DNA of 7,465 bases from Hyphomonadaceae bacterium (GCA_016791325.1 JAEUMU010000142.1:1-7465), one strand, 5' to 3'. Positions 1 to 6,392 are shown, numbered from the stretch's first letter. Program-made: numbers and translations. Notes: generated by a model not told the origin, from the sequence alone.

Positions 1-217
1 GGGCCGCCATATCCTCGCGCTCTATTGCGTCCGCGACCTCATAAGCCTCTTCGATGGTGTAGGGTGCGATGGTGCGGAAGTTCTGCGCGACATCCCAGGG
101 GCAACCGTCGGCGGGATCGCGTAAACGCGCCATCACATCGAGCACGGCCTGGGTGGCCGCCGCATTGCGGCCAAGACGTTCAATTCCTCCCGTCTTATCA
201 GCGGCTTGGTTCGCCAT
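1..217 (-). CDS. mazG: MazG nucleoside triphosphate pyrophosphohydrolase, N-terminal fragment (runs off left edge)
   Basis: Only the first 72 codons are in the window, read from the ATG at 217-215 to the left edge. The fragment is a recognisable MazG N-terminus: a variable start, then RLRDPADGCPWD (residues 31-42), a TIAPYTIEEAYE segment (49-60) and the beginning of an acidic helix. E56, E57 and E60 form the first half of the EExxE...ExxD magnesium-binding signature; the second half lies outside. The family hydrolyses (d)NTPs to the monophosphate and pyrophosphate, cleaning non-canonical nucleotides or affecting ppGpp levels. The gene follows the MBL-fold gene by 43 bp on the same strand, so it is probably the last gene seen of the same operon, although the spacer could carry its own weak promoter. 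A short GAG-containing stretch precedes the ATG. Identification is strong; full length and the second MazG domain cannot be judged. Confidence 0.93.
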   Translation of the reverse strand, partial: MANQAADKTGGIERLGRNAAATQAVLDVMARLRDPADGCPWDVAQNFRTIAPYTIEEAYEVADAIEREDMAA

Positions 218-260
218 AGCAATCTCGCATAAGATAGATTATGAGAAGCGTTAGGTGGTG

Positions 261-1076
261 TCAGACGTGATAGTCGCCAAACCAGCCATCGTAACCCGGT
301 TCAACGCCGGCCGGCAGCCTCGCCTTCAGCGCCGCATAGTCGAGGTCGATGTGCATGTTGGTGAGCACAGCATGGGCCGGCGCCAGCCGCGATATCCACT
401 CCAGGCTGCGCGCGACATGGGCATGCGTTGGATGCGGCTTGTCGCGCAAGGCATCGACTATCCAGAGCGAAAGCCCGCCCAGCGCGGCGAACGAGGCTTC
501 CGGCATGTCCACCAGATCGTTGGAATACGCCGCTGGACCCACGCGGAAGCCAAGCGAGCGCGAGAACCCATGATCCTGATCCAGCGGCAGCACCTCCATG
601 ACGCCGCCGGGCCCATCCACCTCAATCGGCACAAGCGGCGTGATATGGCCCGCGTCGCGCACGATGGCGGGATAGCCGCCCTCGGAGCGGAACGCGTAGC
701 CAAAGCGCTGCATGAATGTCGGGCGCGTGCGCGCATCGATCCATACTGGCAGCACGCGCCTTTGTTTGATGAAGAACGCGCGCACGTCGTCGAAGCCATG
801 GGTTTGGTCGGCGTGATCGTGGCTGATGATCACGGCATCGATATGTGCGGGACGCGCGGCTGCAAGCTGCAGGCGCAGGTCCGGCGGTGTGTCGATCAGC
901 ACGGTGGTGGCGTCCGCCGGATCGCCCGCGGCCCCACGCCATTGCTGCATCAGCAGCCCGCACCGCGTCCGCCTGTTCTTGGGCTCGTTGGGGTCGCAGA
1001 CGCCCCAATCGCCGGTGGCGCGCGGAACGCCGCCGGAAGAACCGCAGCCCAAGATCGTCACGCGGAGCGTCCCCAT
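261..1076 (-). CDS. MBL-fold metallo-hydrolase, PhnP-like
   Basis: This 271-residue protein is a metallo-beta-lactamase-fold hydrolase of the PhnP-like group found next to tatD in many alphaproteobacteria. It opens with the strand and glycine loop TILGCGSSGGVPR (residues 7-19), then CDPNEPKNRRTRCG (27-40), typical of this subgroup. The metal signature is SHDHADQTHG (85-94): H86, H88 and D90 match HxHxD, but the usual final His is Gln91. Further candidate ligands are D168/H169 in PLDQDHGF, D208 and H242 in TNMHIDLD. Such enzymes cleave phosphodiester-like substrates (PhnP acts on cyclic ribose phosphates); the substrate here is unknown. No signal peptide, so cytoplasmic. An in-frame TTG lies one codon upstream (1079), but the ATG at 1076-1074 is preferred because it overlaps the tatD stop as TGATG, implying translational coupling. 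Confidence 0.9.
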   Translation of the reverse strand: MGTLRVTILGCGSSGGVPRATGDWGVCDPNEPKNRRTRCGLLMQQWRGAAGDPADATTVLIDTPPDLRLQLAAARPAHIDAVIISHDHADQTHGFDDVRAFFIKQRRVLPVWIDARTRPTFMQRFGYAFRSEGGYPAIVRDAGHITPLVPIEVDGPGGVMEVLPLDQDHGFSRSLGFRVGPAAYSNDLVDMPEASFAALGGLSLWIVDALRDKPHPTHAHVARSLEWISRLAPAHAVLTNMHIDLDYAALKARLPAGVEPGYDGWFGDYHV

Positions 1077-1861
1077 CAAGCCGGCCTTGTCACGTCAGGA
1101 AACACGCGAAAGAAGTTCTCCGCGAGCAGGGCGCTCCCCTCCTCCATCGAGAGCCCCCTCAAACGGCAGAACGCCTCTTGCACGTCGCGCACGTGCGCGG
1201 GTTCGCAGCGTTGGCCGCGGTGTGGAACGGGGGCGAGATACGGGCAGTCGGTCTCAAGGATGATGCGGTCCAACGGGGTTTGGCGGGCAATCGCGCGCAC
1301 ATCTTCCGCGTTCTTGAAAGTCATGATGCCTGAAAACGAGATGTAGGCGCCCAGCGCCAAAGCGCGGCGCGCGAGCTCGGCGCCGCTTGTATAGCAGTGC
1401 ATGAGAATGCGAAGCGGCCCCTTCCCCGCTTCCTCTTCCAGCAGATCCCCCATCGTCGCGTCGGCTTCGCGCGTGTGGATGATCAGCGTCTTGCCAAGCC
1501 TGCGCGCGGCTTCTGCGTGCGCCCGGAACACGCGCACCTGATCTTCAAACGGGCTGAACTTGTAGTGCTGGTCAAGCCCAGTTTCACCGATGCCGACAAC
1601 GCGAGGATGCCCGCCGAGCGCAACGAGCTTATCGGCGGTGATATCCAGATGGTCCTTCGCATAATGCGGATGTGCGCCCAGGCTGGCGAAGATGTCGTCG
1701 TGCGCTTCCGCTATCGACAGCACTTGCGCAAAGTTCTCGAGCCGATCGCAAATGGTGATCATGCGCGCCACCCCGGCGGCGCGCGCGCGCGCGATCACGT
1801 CCTCGCGGTCCGGCGCGAACTTTTCGTGATGCAGGTTGACGTGGCTGTCGATCAGCATCAT
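1076..1861 (-). CDS. tatD: TatD family metal-dependent hydrolase (DNase)
   Basis: This 261-residue protein is of normal length for TatD-family hydrolases, TIM-barrel enzymes of the amidohydrolase superfamily with metal-dependent DNase activity, linked to DNA quality control. Visible metal-site elements are DSHVNLH (residues 5-11, H7), GAHPHYAK (62-69), GIGETGLD (90-97, E93), IIHTREAD (127-134, H129), MHCYTSG (154-160, H155) and LETDCPYLAPVPHRG (202-216, D205). The classical DxHxH start is altered: where the second metal-binding His is expected there is Asn9. All other ligands are present, so the protein looks intact. The start ATG at 1861-1859 overlaps the holB TGA by 4 bp (ATGA); a second ATG follows at once, so the start could be one codon later. 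It lies between the clamp-loader gene and the MBL hydrolase gene and must be co-transcribed with them. Despite the family name it has no role in Tat export. Confidence 0.95.
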   Translation of the reverse strand: MMLIDSHVNLHHEKFAPDREDVIARARAAGVARMITICDRLENFAQVLSIAEAHDDIFASLGAHPHYAKDHLDITADKLVALGGHPRVVGIGETGLDQHYKFSPFEDQVRVFRAHAEAARRLGKTLIIHTREADATMGDLLEEEAGKGPLRILMHCYTSGAELARRALALGAYISFSGIMTFKNAEDVRAIARQTPLDRIILETDCPYLAPVPHRGQRCEPAHVRDVQEAFCRLRGLSMEEGSALLAENFFRVFPDVTRPA

Positions 1862-2862
1862 CGCCGCGCGGCCCCTGCGGCCCGTTCCACCAGGGCGACT
1901 GCACGTGCGAGCGCATGGCGGGGATCCATATCAAGTCCCTCAGCCTCGCTGCGCAGCGCTTCCAGCGCCGACCACGCTTCGGCCCAGGCTTCGTTCTGGT
2001 CCGCCGCTCCTGCCGCGCGCGTCCATTCCCCGGCCAATTCGAGCACGCCGGCGAGCCGCTCGAACGGCTCGCCGCTCATTTTCTCATAAAGCGTGGTCAT
2101 CACCGCGCGCGCTTCACCGCGGCGCACGGAGTCTTCTGCGGTATTCAGCACTGAAGCGGCCGCTCCAAGGCCCTGCGCTTGAAGCGCGATCGCCCGCCCG
2201 GGCCGGCCCTTCGCCAGCTTCACCAGAGCTTCATCGCCGGCGCCGCCGAGCGCCGCGCGCACTTGCGGTTCATCCAGCGCCCGCAGCGCCAGCCTTCGGC
2301 AGCGCGAGCGGATGGTGGCCAACACAGCCCCCGGCGCATGGCACACCAACAGCAGCACCGAGCGCGCCGGCGGTTCTTCTAGCGTCTTGAGAATGGCGTT
2401 CGCGGCGTTGCGATTGAGATCGTCTACCGCATCGATAATGGCGACGCGCATGCCGCCCTGCGCCGGCGCCAATGAAAAGAAGCCGCCGAGCGCGCGTGCA
2501 TCGTCCACGGCGATCTCGCGCCGCGGCTTGCCACGATCGTTCAAGCCGCGCCGCAATATGAACAGATCCGGATGCGAGAGCGCGCTGATCTGGCGCGCCA
2601 CCGGGTCGTCCTCGGCCACGTCGAGCGGTCTTAGGCCGTGCTGGGCCGCGCCCAACGCGCGCCGGGCGAAGCGATAAGCCAGCGTTGCCTTGCCGAGCCC
2701 TTTTGTGCCCGCGATCAGCCAGGCGTGATGCATCCGCGTTCCGCCCAGCGCCTCCGCCAGCGCCGTCTCCTGCGTGTCGTGGCCGACAAAGCGGAACGTC
2801 TCGCGCGGATGTGGCGCGCCAGGTTCACGGTCGGTTTCAACGGCTGTCTTCTCTGCTTTCAC
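1858..2862 (-). CDS. holB: DNA polymerase III subunit delta' (clamp loader)
   Basis: A 334-residue AAA+ clamp-loader subunit. In the replisome delta' works with delta and tau/gamma to open the beta clamp and load it on primed DNA. The sequence runs FRFVGHDTQETALAEAL (residues 23-39), then HHAWLIAGTKGLGKAT (45-60), a complete Walker A loop with K58. Next come the HPDLF strand (97-101), the Walker-B-like strand VAIIDAVDDLN (140-150), NAANAILKTLEEPP (152-165) and a sensor/arginine-finger-like segment TIRSRCRRL (183-191). The C-terminal third is the helical oligomerisation domain. The cysteine cluster that binds zinc in E. coli delta' is missing between Walker A and HPDLF, which I believe is common in alphaproteobacteria. 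Translation begins at GTG (2862-2860), overlapping the tmk stop as GTGA; the first 20 residues are a charged, variable tail. The gene sits immediately after tmk, a conserved pairing. Confidence 0.93.
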   Translation of the reverse strand: MKAEKTAVETDREPGAPHPRETFRFVGHDTQETALAEALGGTRMHHAWLIAGTKGLGKATLAYRFARRALGAAQHGLRPLDVAEDDPVARQISALSHPDLFILRRGLNDRGKPRREIAVDDARALGGFFSLAPAQGGMRVAIIDAVDDLNRNAANAILKTLEEPPARSVLLLVCHAPGAVLATIRSRCRRLALRALDEPQVRAALGGAGDEALVKLAKGRPGRAIALQAQGLGAAASVLNTAEDSVRRGEARAVMTTLYEKMSGEPFERLAGVLELAGEWTRAAGAADQNEAWAEAWSALEALRSEAEGLDMDPRHALARAVALVERAAGAARR

Positions 2863-3479
2863 GCCAGCGCCTCCACAAGCCGCAGCGCCGCAGCCAGAAC
2901 CGCCTCAGCGCTTTGGTGGGCGCCGATGATCTTGCATCGGCCCGGTTCGCGCGCGGCGATAGCTAGGAATTCCTGGCGAACGCGGGCGTGAAAGCTTTCG
3001 CCCTTTTTCTCGAACCGGTCCTCGCCGACATGCGCCCCGCGCGAGCGCGCGAGCCCGGCGGCGGGATCGATGTCGAGTAGGAGCGTGAGGTCCGGCGCAT
3101 CAGCGCCAATCTGGGTGTTAAGCTGGTCGAGAATCGCACCGTCCAATCCGCCGCCGCCCACTTGATAGGCGCGGGTGGAATCGAAATAGCGATCGCAGAT
3201 CACCCAAGCGCCGCGCGCTAGCGCGGGGCGGATCGTGTGGGTCAGATGATTGAGCCGCGCCGCCGCAAACAACAGCGCTTCTTCGTGCGCGCTCCAACGG
3301 CCGCTCTCGCCTGAAACCAGCAGGGCGCGGATGGCGTCGGCGCCGGGCGCGCCGCCCGGCTCGCGCGTCAGCACCACTTCAAGACCGCGTGCGCGTAGGC
3401 TCCCGTCAAGCCCGCGCGCCAGCGTGGACTTGCCTGTGCCTTCGCCGCCTTCCAGCGTAATGAACCGGCCGCGCGCCAT
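2859..3479 (-). CDS. tmk: Thymidylate kinase (dTMP kinase)
   Basis: A 206-residue protein of standard size for bacterial dTMP kinase, which phosphorylates dTMP to dTDP with ATP and is essential for dTTP supply. The P-loop is LEGGEGTGKST (residues 9-19, K17). TREPGG (38-43) is the family dTMP-site motif, CDRYFDSTRAYQ (95-106) is the DRY/substrate segment, and LLLDIDPAAGLARSRG (133-148) leads into the lid with basic residues around EDRFEKKG (153-160). No residue of the core motifs is missing. The ATG at 3479-3477 is four bases after the dacA stop, and the gene's end overlaps the delta' gene by 4 bp. tmk and holB are commonly adjacent, coupling DNA-precursor supply with the clamp loader. No separate promoter is evident, so expression should follow the dacA transcript. 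Confidence 0.97.
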   Translation of the reverse strand: MARGRFITLEGGEGTGKSTLARGLDGSLRARGLEVVLTREPGGAPGADAIRALLVSGESGRWSAHEEALLFAAARLNHLTHTIRPALARGAWVICDRYFDSTRAYQVGGGGLDGAILDQLNTQIGADAPDLTLLLDIDPAAGLARSRGAHVGEDRFEKKGESFHARVRQEFLAIAAREPGRCKIIGAHQSAEAVLAAALRLVEALA

Positions 3480-3483
3480 GGCC

Positions 3484-4662
3484 CTATGAAGGGCTGAAGA
3501 GCGTCAGGCGCAAGCCTTCCCAGGCGCGCGAAAACCAGTTCGCGCGCCCCACATTGCGTCCCGCCGCCAGCGGGAACTCCTCTGTCTGGAAACCGGGCCC
3601 TTCAATCACCAGCCGCGCCACCACATCGCCCTCGCGAACCGGGCTAGGCAGAGGCCCGTTATAAACGATCGTGGCGGTCAACCCGTTCTGGATGGCCCGC
3701 GTGCCGCCCACAACAATATCGCCTTGCGCCACCAGCGGCACCGTGGCTCGCCCGCCCAAGCGCACCTGCGCCTCCCCGACCTGCTCGCCTGCCGTGGCGA
3801 CGCGCGTCAGCGCAAAGTCGGAGAATGCCGAACGCATCAGCCGGATCGCTTCTGAGCGGCGCGCCGCCATTGTCGGCAGCCCGTTGAACACGATGATGCG
3901 GCGTTGACCGTTCACCAGCGCCGATCCGATCAGCCCGTAGCCCGAAGCGGCGGTGTGGCCGGTCTTGACGCCGTCAGCGCCGTCAACGGCGCCTAGCAGC
4001 GGATTGCGGTTCTGCTGCGTGATGTTGTTAAAGCGGAATTCGCGTTCACTGTAGAGGCGGTAAAATTCGGGGTAGGTGGTGATGAGGTGGCGCGCCAGGC
4101 GCGCCAAGTCCGCCGAGCTGATGTGGTGCCCTTCTTCATCCACGCCTGTGACGTTTTGAAAGTGCGCCGAGCGCAGCCCGAGCTCCTGCGCCCGCCGGTT
4201 CATCAGCGCGACGAACGCGGCCTCCGAGCCGGCAATGCCTTCGGCCAACACCACGCAAGCGTCGTTGGCCGATACCACGATGACCCCGCGCAAGAGATCC
4301 CGCACGGAAGCTTGGGAATTCACCGGCAAGAACATGGTCGAGCCGCCGGAGGTGGAGCCATGGCGCCGCCAGGCATCCTCGCTCACGGTGAAGAGCGTAT
4401 CGAGCGTGATGCGCCCGGCTTGCAATTGATCAAGCACCACCAGGACGGTCATCAGTTTGGACATCGACGCTGGCGGGATCGCTTCCTCGCAATTGTCGCA
4501 CATCAAGATCGCGCCGCTGGCGCCGTCCATGATCGTGACATGCTGGGCCACCGCCGGCGGTGCAGGCGTGGCGGGGCGCCGGCTGCGTTGGGCCTCGGCC
4601 GGGGCAGCTGCAAGCGTCATCGAAAGTATGAGAACCGCGCCGAGTGCGCGTAGCCAATTCAT
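3484..4662 (-). CDS. dacA: D-alanyl-D-alanine carboxypeptidase (PBP5/6-type, peptidase S11)
   Basis: A 392-residue exported penicillin-binding protein that removes the terminal D-Ala from peptidoglycan pentapeptides and so limits cross-linking. Residues 1-24 form a signal peptide (MNWLRALGAVLILSM... ending APAEA). The three active-site motifs are S66-M-S-K69 (in PPASMSKLM), S131-A-N133 (in VVSANDAC) and K233-T-G235 (in DGVKTGHTAASGYG). The last ~100 residues form the beta-rich PBP5 C-terminal domain, and the extreme end (NWFSRAWEGLRLTLF) looks like the amphipathic membrane-anchoring helix of PBP5-type enzymes. An unusual feature is C55-D-N-C58, a CxxC eight residues before the catalytic serine, with a third exported Cys at 136. 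It lies 77 bp downstream of rlpA and 4 bp upstream of tmk. The symbol dacA is by family; dacC/dacF naming is equally possible. Confidence 0.95.
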   Translation of the reverse strand: MNWLRALGAVLILSMTLAAAPAEAQRSRRPATPAPPAVAQHVTIMDGASGAILMCDNCEEAIPPASMSKLMTVLVVLDQLQAGRITLDTLFTVSEDAWRRHGSTSGGSTMFLPVNSQASVRDLLRGVIVVSANDACVVLAEGIAGSEAAFVALMNRRAQELGLRSAHFQNVTGVDEEGHHISSADLARLARHLITTYPEFYRLYSEREFRFNNITQQNRNPLLGAVDGADGVKTGHTAASGYGLIGSALVNGQRRIIVFNGLPTMAARRSEAIRLMRSAFSDFALTRVATAGEQVGEAQVRLGGRATVPLVAQGDIVVGGTRAIQNGLTATIVYNGPLPSPVREGDVVARLVIEGPGFQTEEFPLAAGRNVGRANWFSRAWEGLRLTLFSPS

Positions 4663-4698
4663 GTGTCCGCCCGAATCGTCGCCTTACAAGGAGAAGCT

Positions 4699-4727
4699 AA
4701 CAGGCCGGGGCGGCGCGATTGCGTCAA
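4699..4727 (-). promoter_or_regulatory. Weak candidate promoter in the rlpA-dacA gap
   Basis: The 77-bp gap between the rlpA stop and the dacA start contains TTGACG (4727-4722, minus strand), a good -35 match. At a 17-bp spacing it is followed by CCTGTT, a poor -10; GTTAGC lies three bases further along. No intrinsic terminator with a T-run is visible. The gap may therefore give dacA-tmk-holB-tatD some rlpA-independent transcription, but read-through from rlpA is just as likely. Confidence 0.2.
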
Positions 4728-4739
4728 CAAACAGGCTGA

Positions 4740-5894
4740 TCAGCGCTGTGCGACGACGGCCTCGGGATAACCCATCCCAACCAGGGAACGGCGCGCTGCG
4801 TCAGCCTCTTCCCGGCTGGAAAATGGCCCTAGGCGAACTCGGAACAATTCCGCGCCCGAGGCACTATGGCGGACATCGACCTCAACCGGGCCTTCGCTCT
4901 CGACAGTGGCGCGCACACGCTGGGCGTTCGCCGGGTCAGAAAACGCCCCCACCTGCACCATAAAGGCGCTATCGGCAGGCGCACGCGGCGCCGGCGCATA
5001 GGAAGTCTGCTGCACTGTCGGCGCATTCCACGCGGGCTGTGGGGCCGCCTCGGCCTCCGGCGCGCTGGGCCAGAGTTGGGTGGGGCCATCAACCTGCGCA
5101 GCCGCCACAGGGGCTGGGGCAGGCGCTCCTTCCGCGTTAACCCGGCGTGGAGCAGGGCCGAGATAGCGCACGTGAACGCGCGCGGTGCCGGTTTGCTCGA
5201 ATCCGAGCACCTGTGCGCCGGCGCGGGACATGTCGATCAGCCGCTCGCCGACAAACGGGCCGCGGTCATTAATGCGCACGATGACTTCGCGGCCGTTCTC
5301 AAGATTGGTGACCTGCACCAAGCTGTTGAGCGGCAATGTCGGGTGGGCGGCCGTCAGGGCGTGCTGATCGTAAGTTTCGCCGGTCGCGGTCGCGCGGCCA
5401 TGAAAGTCCGGCCCATACCAAGAGGCCAACCCAGTCTGTGCATAGCCGGGTTCCGGCGTCGGAACGTACCAGCGTCCCTCCGCCTGGTAGGGCGGACCCA
5501 CACGTTCACGCTCGAGCCAGGGTTGCTGCCCCTGCTCCGGCTGTGTCGGGGGCGCCGGCTGTGGGGCGGGTGCTTGCGCCGCAATGGCGACGGGCTCAAC
5601 TGGAGGCTCAGCACGCCAGGCGGGCGTCGTGCTCTGAGAGTTACTCGGCGGCGTTCTGCGAATATCGATCACGGCGCCGCCCCGCTCGGCCCGCGCTCCG
5701 TCGCCATAAGAGGTGTCCGAGCCACCGGTCAGCCGCGCATCCGCGCTCGCGATAAGCTGCACCGGTCCGGTCTGCGCTGGCCCAGCCGCGGCCGTTGGCG
5801 CGCCCTGCCCTGCGTACACAATCGGCGCCCGCTCGGCCGCGGCGGCGCCGCCGAGGCAAGCCCAAATCATCAAACAGGAAAGGCCGTGACGCAT
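4740..5894 (-). CDS. rlpA: RlpA-family septal lytic transglycosylase with SPOR domain
   Basis: A 384-residue envelope protein. Residues 1-20 are a short secretion signal (MRHGLSCLMIWACLGGAAAA). Residues 21-150 are a low-complexity, Pro/Ala/Gln-rich spacer. The RlpA double-psi beta-barrel spans about 154-246, with GLASWYGPDFHGRATATGE (155-173), TAAHPTLPLNS (181-191) and VIVRINDRGPF (204-214). H184 and D210 match the His and Asp needed for activity in Pseudomonas RlpA, which cleaves glycan strands lacking stem peptides. A second Ala/Pro linker (about 247-308) leads to a C-terminal SPOR domain (309-383; FMVQVGAFSDPANAQRV and FRVRLGPFSSREEADAARR), which targets denuded septal peptidoglycan. Whether it is a lipoprotein is unclear: C13 follows I-W-A, a poor lipobox, and AAA-E offers a signal peptidase I site instead. 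It is the first gene of the minus-strand cluster, transcribed divergently from tRNA-Ser. Confidence 0.94.
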   Translation of the reverse strand: MRHGLSCLMIWACLGGAAAAERAPIVYAGQGAPTAAAGPAQTGPVQLIASADARLTGGSDTSYGDGARAERGGAVIDIRRTPPSNSQSTTPAWRAEPPVEPVAIAAQAPAPQPAPPTQPEQGQQPWLERERVGPPYQAEGRWYVPTPEPGYAQTGLASWYGPDFHGRATATGETYDQHALTAAHPTLPLNSLVQVTNLENGREVIVRINDRGPFVGERLIDMSRAGAQVLGFEQTGTARVHVRYLGPAPRRVNAEGAPAPAPVAAAQVDGPTQLWPSAPEAEAAPQPAWNAPTVQQTSYAPAPRAPADSAFMVQVGAFSDPANAQRVRATVESEGPVEVDVRHSASGAELFRVRLGPFSSREEADAARRSLVGMGYPEAVVAQR

Positions 5895-6000
5895 GAGGTA
5901 GGGCGGCTCCCAAACGGATCAGAACCGTGCTTATACCCCAAGAGGTCTTGAGCCCGCGTAAGCTTTTATCCTTTTTTCATTTTAATCAATAATTTGAGGA
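5895..6000 (-). promoter_or_regulatory. rlpA upstream region with AT-rich block, TATAAG and a short palindrome
   Basis: The 203-bp gap between rlpA and tRNA-Ser has no gene. Its rlpA-proximal half contains a marked AT-rich block (about 5960-5997, T-runs on the plus strand), unlike the rest of the window. On the minus strand TATAAG (5935-5930) is a plausible -10, 35 bases from the rlpA ATG, but there is no good -35 at the right spacing. The perfect inverted repeat CAAGA-GG-TCTTG (5939-5950) lies just upstream of that -10, where an operator could sit. The rlpA promoter is very likely here; the exact elements are uncertain. Confidence 0.4.
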
Positions 6001-6054
6001 AACCATCCGCCGCGCCACTCCTGCAGCTGGCGCCGCCCAATTGTGTCCTACCAG

Positions 6055-6083
6055 TTGCCGATCGGCCCGGGCGCTGTTAGGCG
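6055..6083 (+). promoter_or_regulatory. Candidate tRNA-Ser promoter
   Basis: TTGCCG (6055-6060) followed after 17 bp by TTAGGC (6078-6083) is the best sigma70-like pair ahead of the tRNA, and would start transcription shortly before its 5' end at 6098. The stretch after the -10 is very GC-rich, as in stable-RNA promoters under stringent control. The -35 is reasonable, the -10 is weak. Confidence 0.3.
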
Positions 6084-6097
6084 CTCGCGGCCTGCTT

Positions 6098-6187
6098 GGA
6101 GGGATGGCCGAGTGGTTTAAGGCACCGGTCTTGAAAACCGGCGTGGGTGCAAGCCCACCGTGGGTTCGAATCCCACTCCCTCCGCCA
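6098..6187 (+). tRNA. tRNA-Ser (anticodon UGA)
   Basis: A complete 90-nt class II tRNA with encoded CCA. The acceptor stem GGAGGGA (6098-6104) pairs with TCCCTCC (6177-6183), followed by discriminator G (6184) and CCA (6185-6187). The anticodon stem CCGGT (6125-6129)/ACCGG (6137-6141) encloses loop CTTGAAA with anticodon TGA (6132-6134), reading UCA and UCG/UCU codons by wobble or modification. A long variable arm (about 6142-6159, with GGGTG-type pairing to CCCA) is diagnostic of tRNA-Ser. The T arm is GTGGG (6160-6164)/CCCAC (6172-6176) around TTCGAAT. All stems pair without mismatch in the parts checked. It lies between the divergent rlpA gene and the repeat-protein gene. Confidence 0.98.
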
Positions 6188-6194
6188 GGGCGCT

Positions 6195-6209
6195 CTGCCG
6201 CAACGGCAG
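6195..6209 (+). terminator. Small hairpin just after tRNA-Ser
   Basis: CTGCCG-CAA-CGGCAG forms a perfect 6-bp stem with a 3-nt loop seven bases after the tRNA CCA end. No U-tract follows, so it is not a canonical intrinsic terminator; it may help end or process the tRNA transcript. Low confidence in the function, high confidence in the inverted repeat. Confidence 0.3.
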
Positions 6210-6249
6210 GAACCTCTGAGGTAGCTGCTTAAGGTGACAGGTCGAGACT

Positions 6250-6257
6250 ATGGTTAA
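6250..6257 (-). promoter_or_regulatory. Candidate CtrA half-site TTAACCAT
   Basis: The plus strand reads ATGGTTAA, whose complement TTAACCAT is the 8-bp half-motif described for the alphaproteobacterial cell-cycle regulator CtrA. It is about 170 bp upstream of the repeat-protein ATG and 33 bp before a TTGACT -35-like hexamer at 6291-6296, a reasonable place for an activator. A second TTAA at the classical N7 spacing is not present (TAAT instead). A chance match is quite possible. Confidence 0.35.
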
Positions 6258-6258
6258 T

Positions 6259-6275
6259 TTCGCGTAATCCGCGAA
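6259..6275. repeat. Perfect inverted repeat TTCGCG-N5-CGCGAA
   Basis: TTCGCG (6259-6264) and CGCGAA (6270-6275) are exact inverted copies separated by TAATC. The repeat lies directly beside the candidate CtrA half-site, in a 241-bp gap (6188-6428) without a convincing gene. It could be a dimeric operator or an RNA hairpin; no T-run follows, which argues against an intrinsic terminator. Confidence 0.35.
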
Positions 6276-6368
6276 GATGACTGAGATTGTTTGACTAATT
6301 TTCTGTGATTGATTGTTTCAGCGAGAAAAACGTTCCGCCTTACCCGACGTTGCATGCGGCTGGTGGCT

Positions 6369-6392
6369 GGAACCCGCATTCGTACGGGAACC
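6369..6392 (+). other. Leader hairpin upstream of the repeat-protein gene
   Basis: CCCG (6373-6376) pairs with CGGG (6385-6388) around an 8-nt loop, and GG (6369-6370) with CC (6391-6392) outside a symmetric AA/AA internal loop. It ends 22 bases before the Shine-Dalgarno sequence, so it could affect translation initiation, but the stem is short and may be incidental. Confidence 0.2.

Noticed and set aside
255..1346. 363-codon plus-strand open frame
   Set aside because: Antisense to the MBL and tatD genes, both with clear family motifs; a typical GC-rich shadow frame.
1397..2089. 230-codon plus-strand open frame
   Set aside because: Crosses the tatD/holB junction in antisense; low-complexity Arg/Ala/Ser product.
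5856..5894. RlpA as a clear lipoprotein (rare lipoprotein A)
   Set aside because: The only candidate Cys (C13) is preceded by I-W-A, with Trp in a disfavoured place, and the hydrophobic stretch continues past it to an AAA-E cleavage site; left undecided.
4866..5951. 361-codon plus-strand open frame
   Set aside because: Antisense to rlpA, whose DPBB and SPOR domains are unmistakable; the translation is Arg-rich without recognisable motifs.
6041..6232. 63-codon plus-strand frame
   Set aside because: Overlaps the entire tRNA-Ser gene; the coding appearance is accidental.
6291..6319. Full sigma70 promoter starting at TTGACT
   Set aside because: The -35 hexamer is good, but no acceptable -10 lies at 16-19 bp (ATTGTT, TTGTTT and TGTTTC are all poor), so only the hexamer is mentioned.
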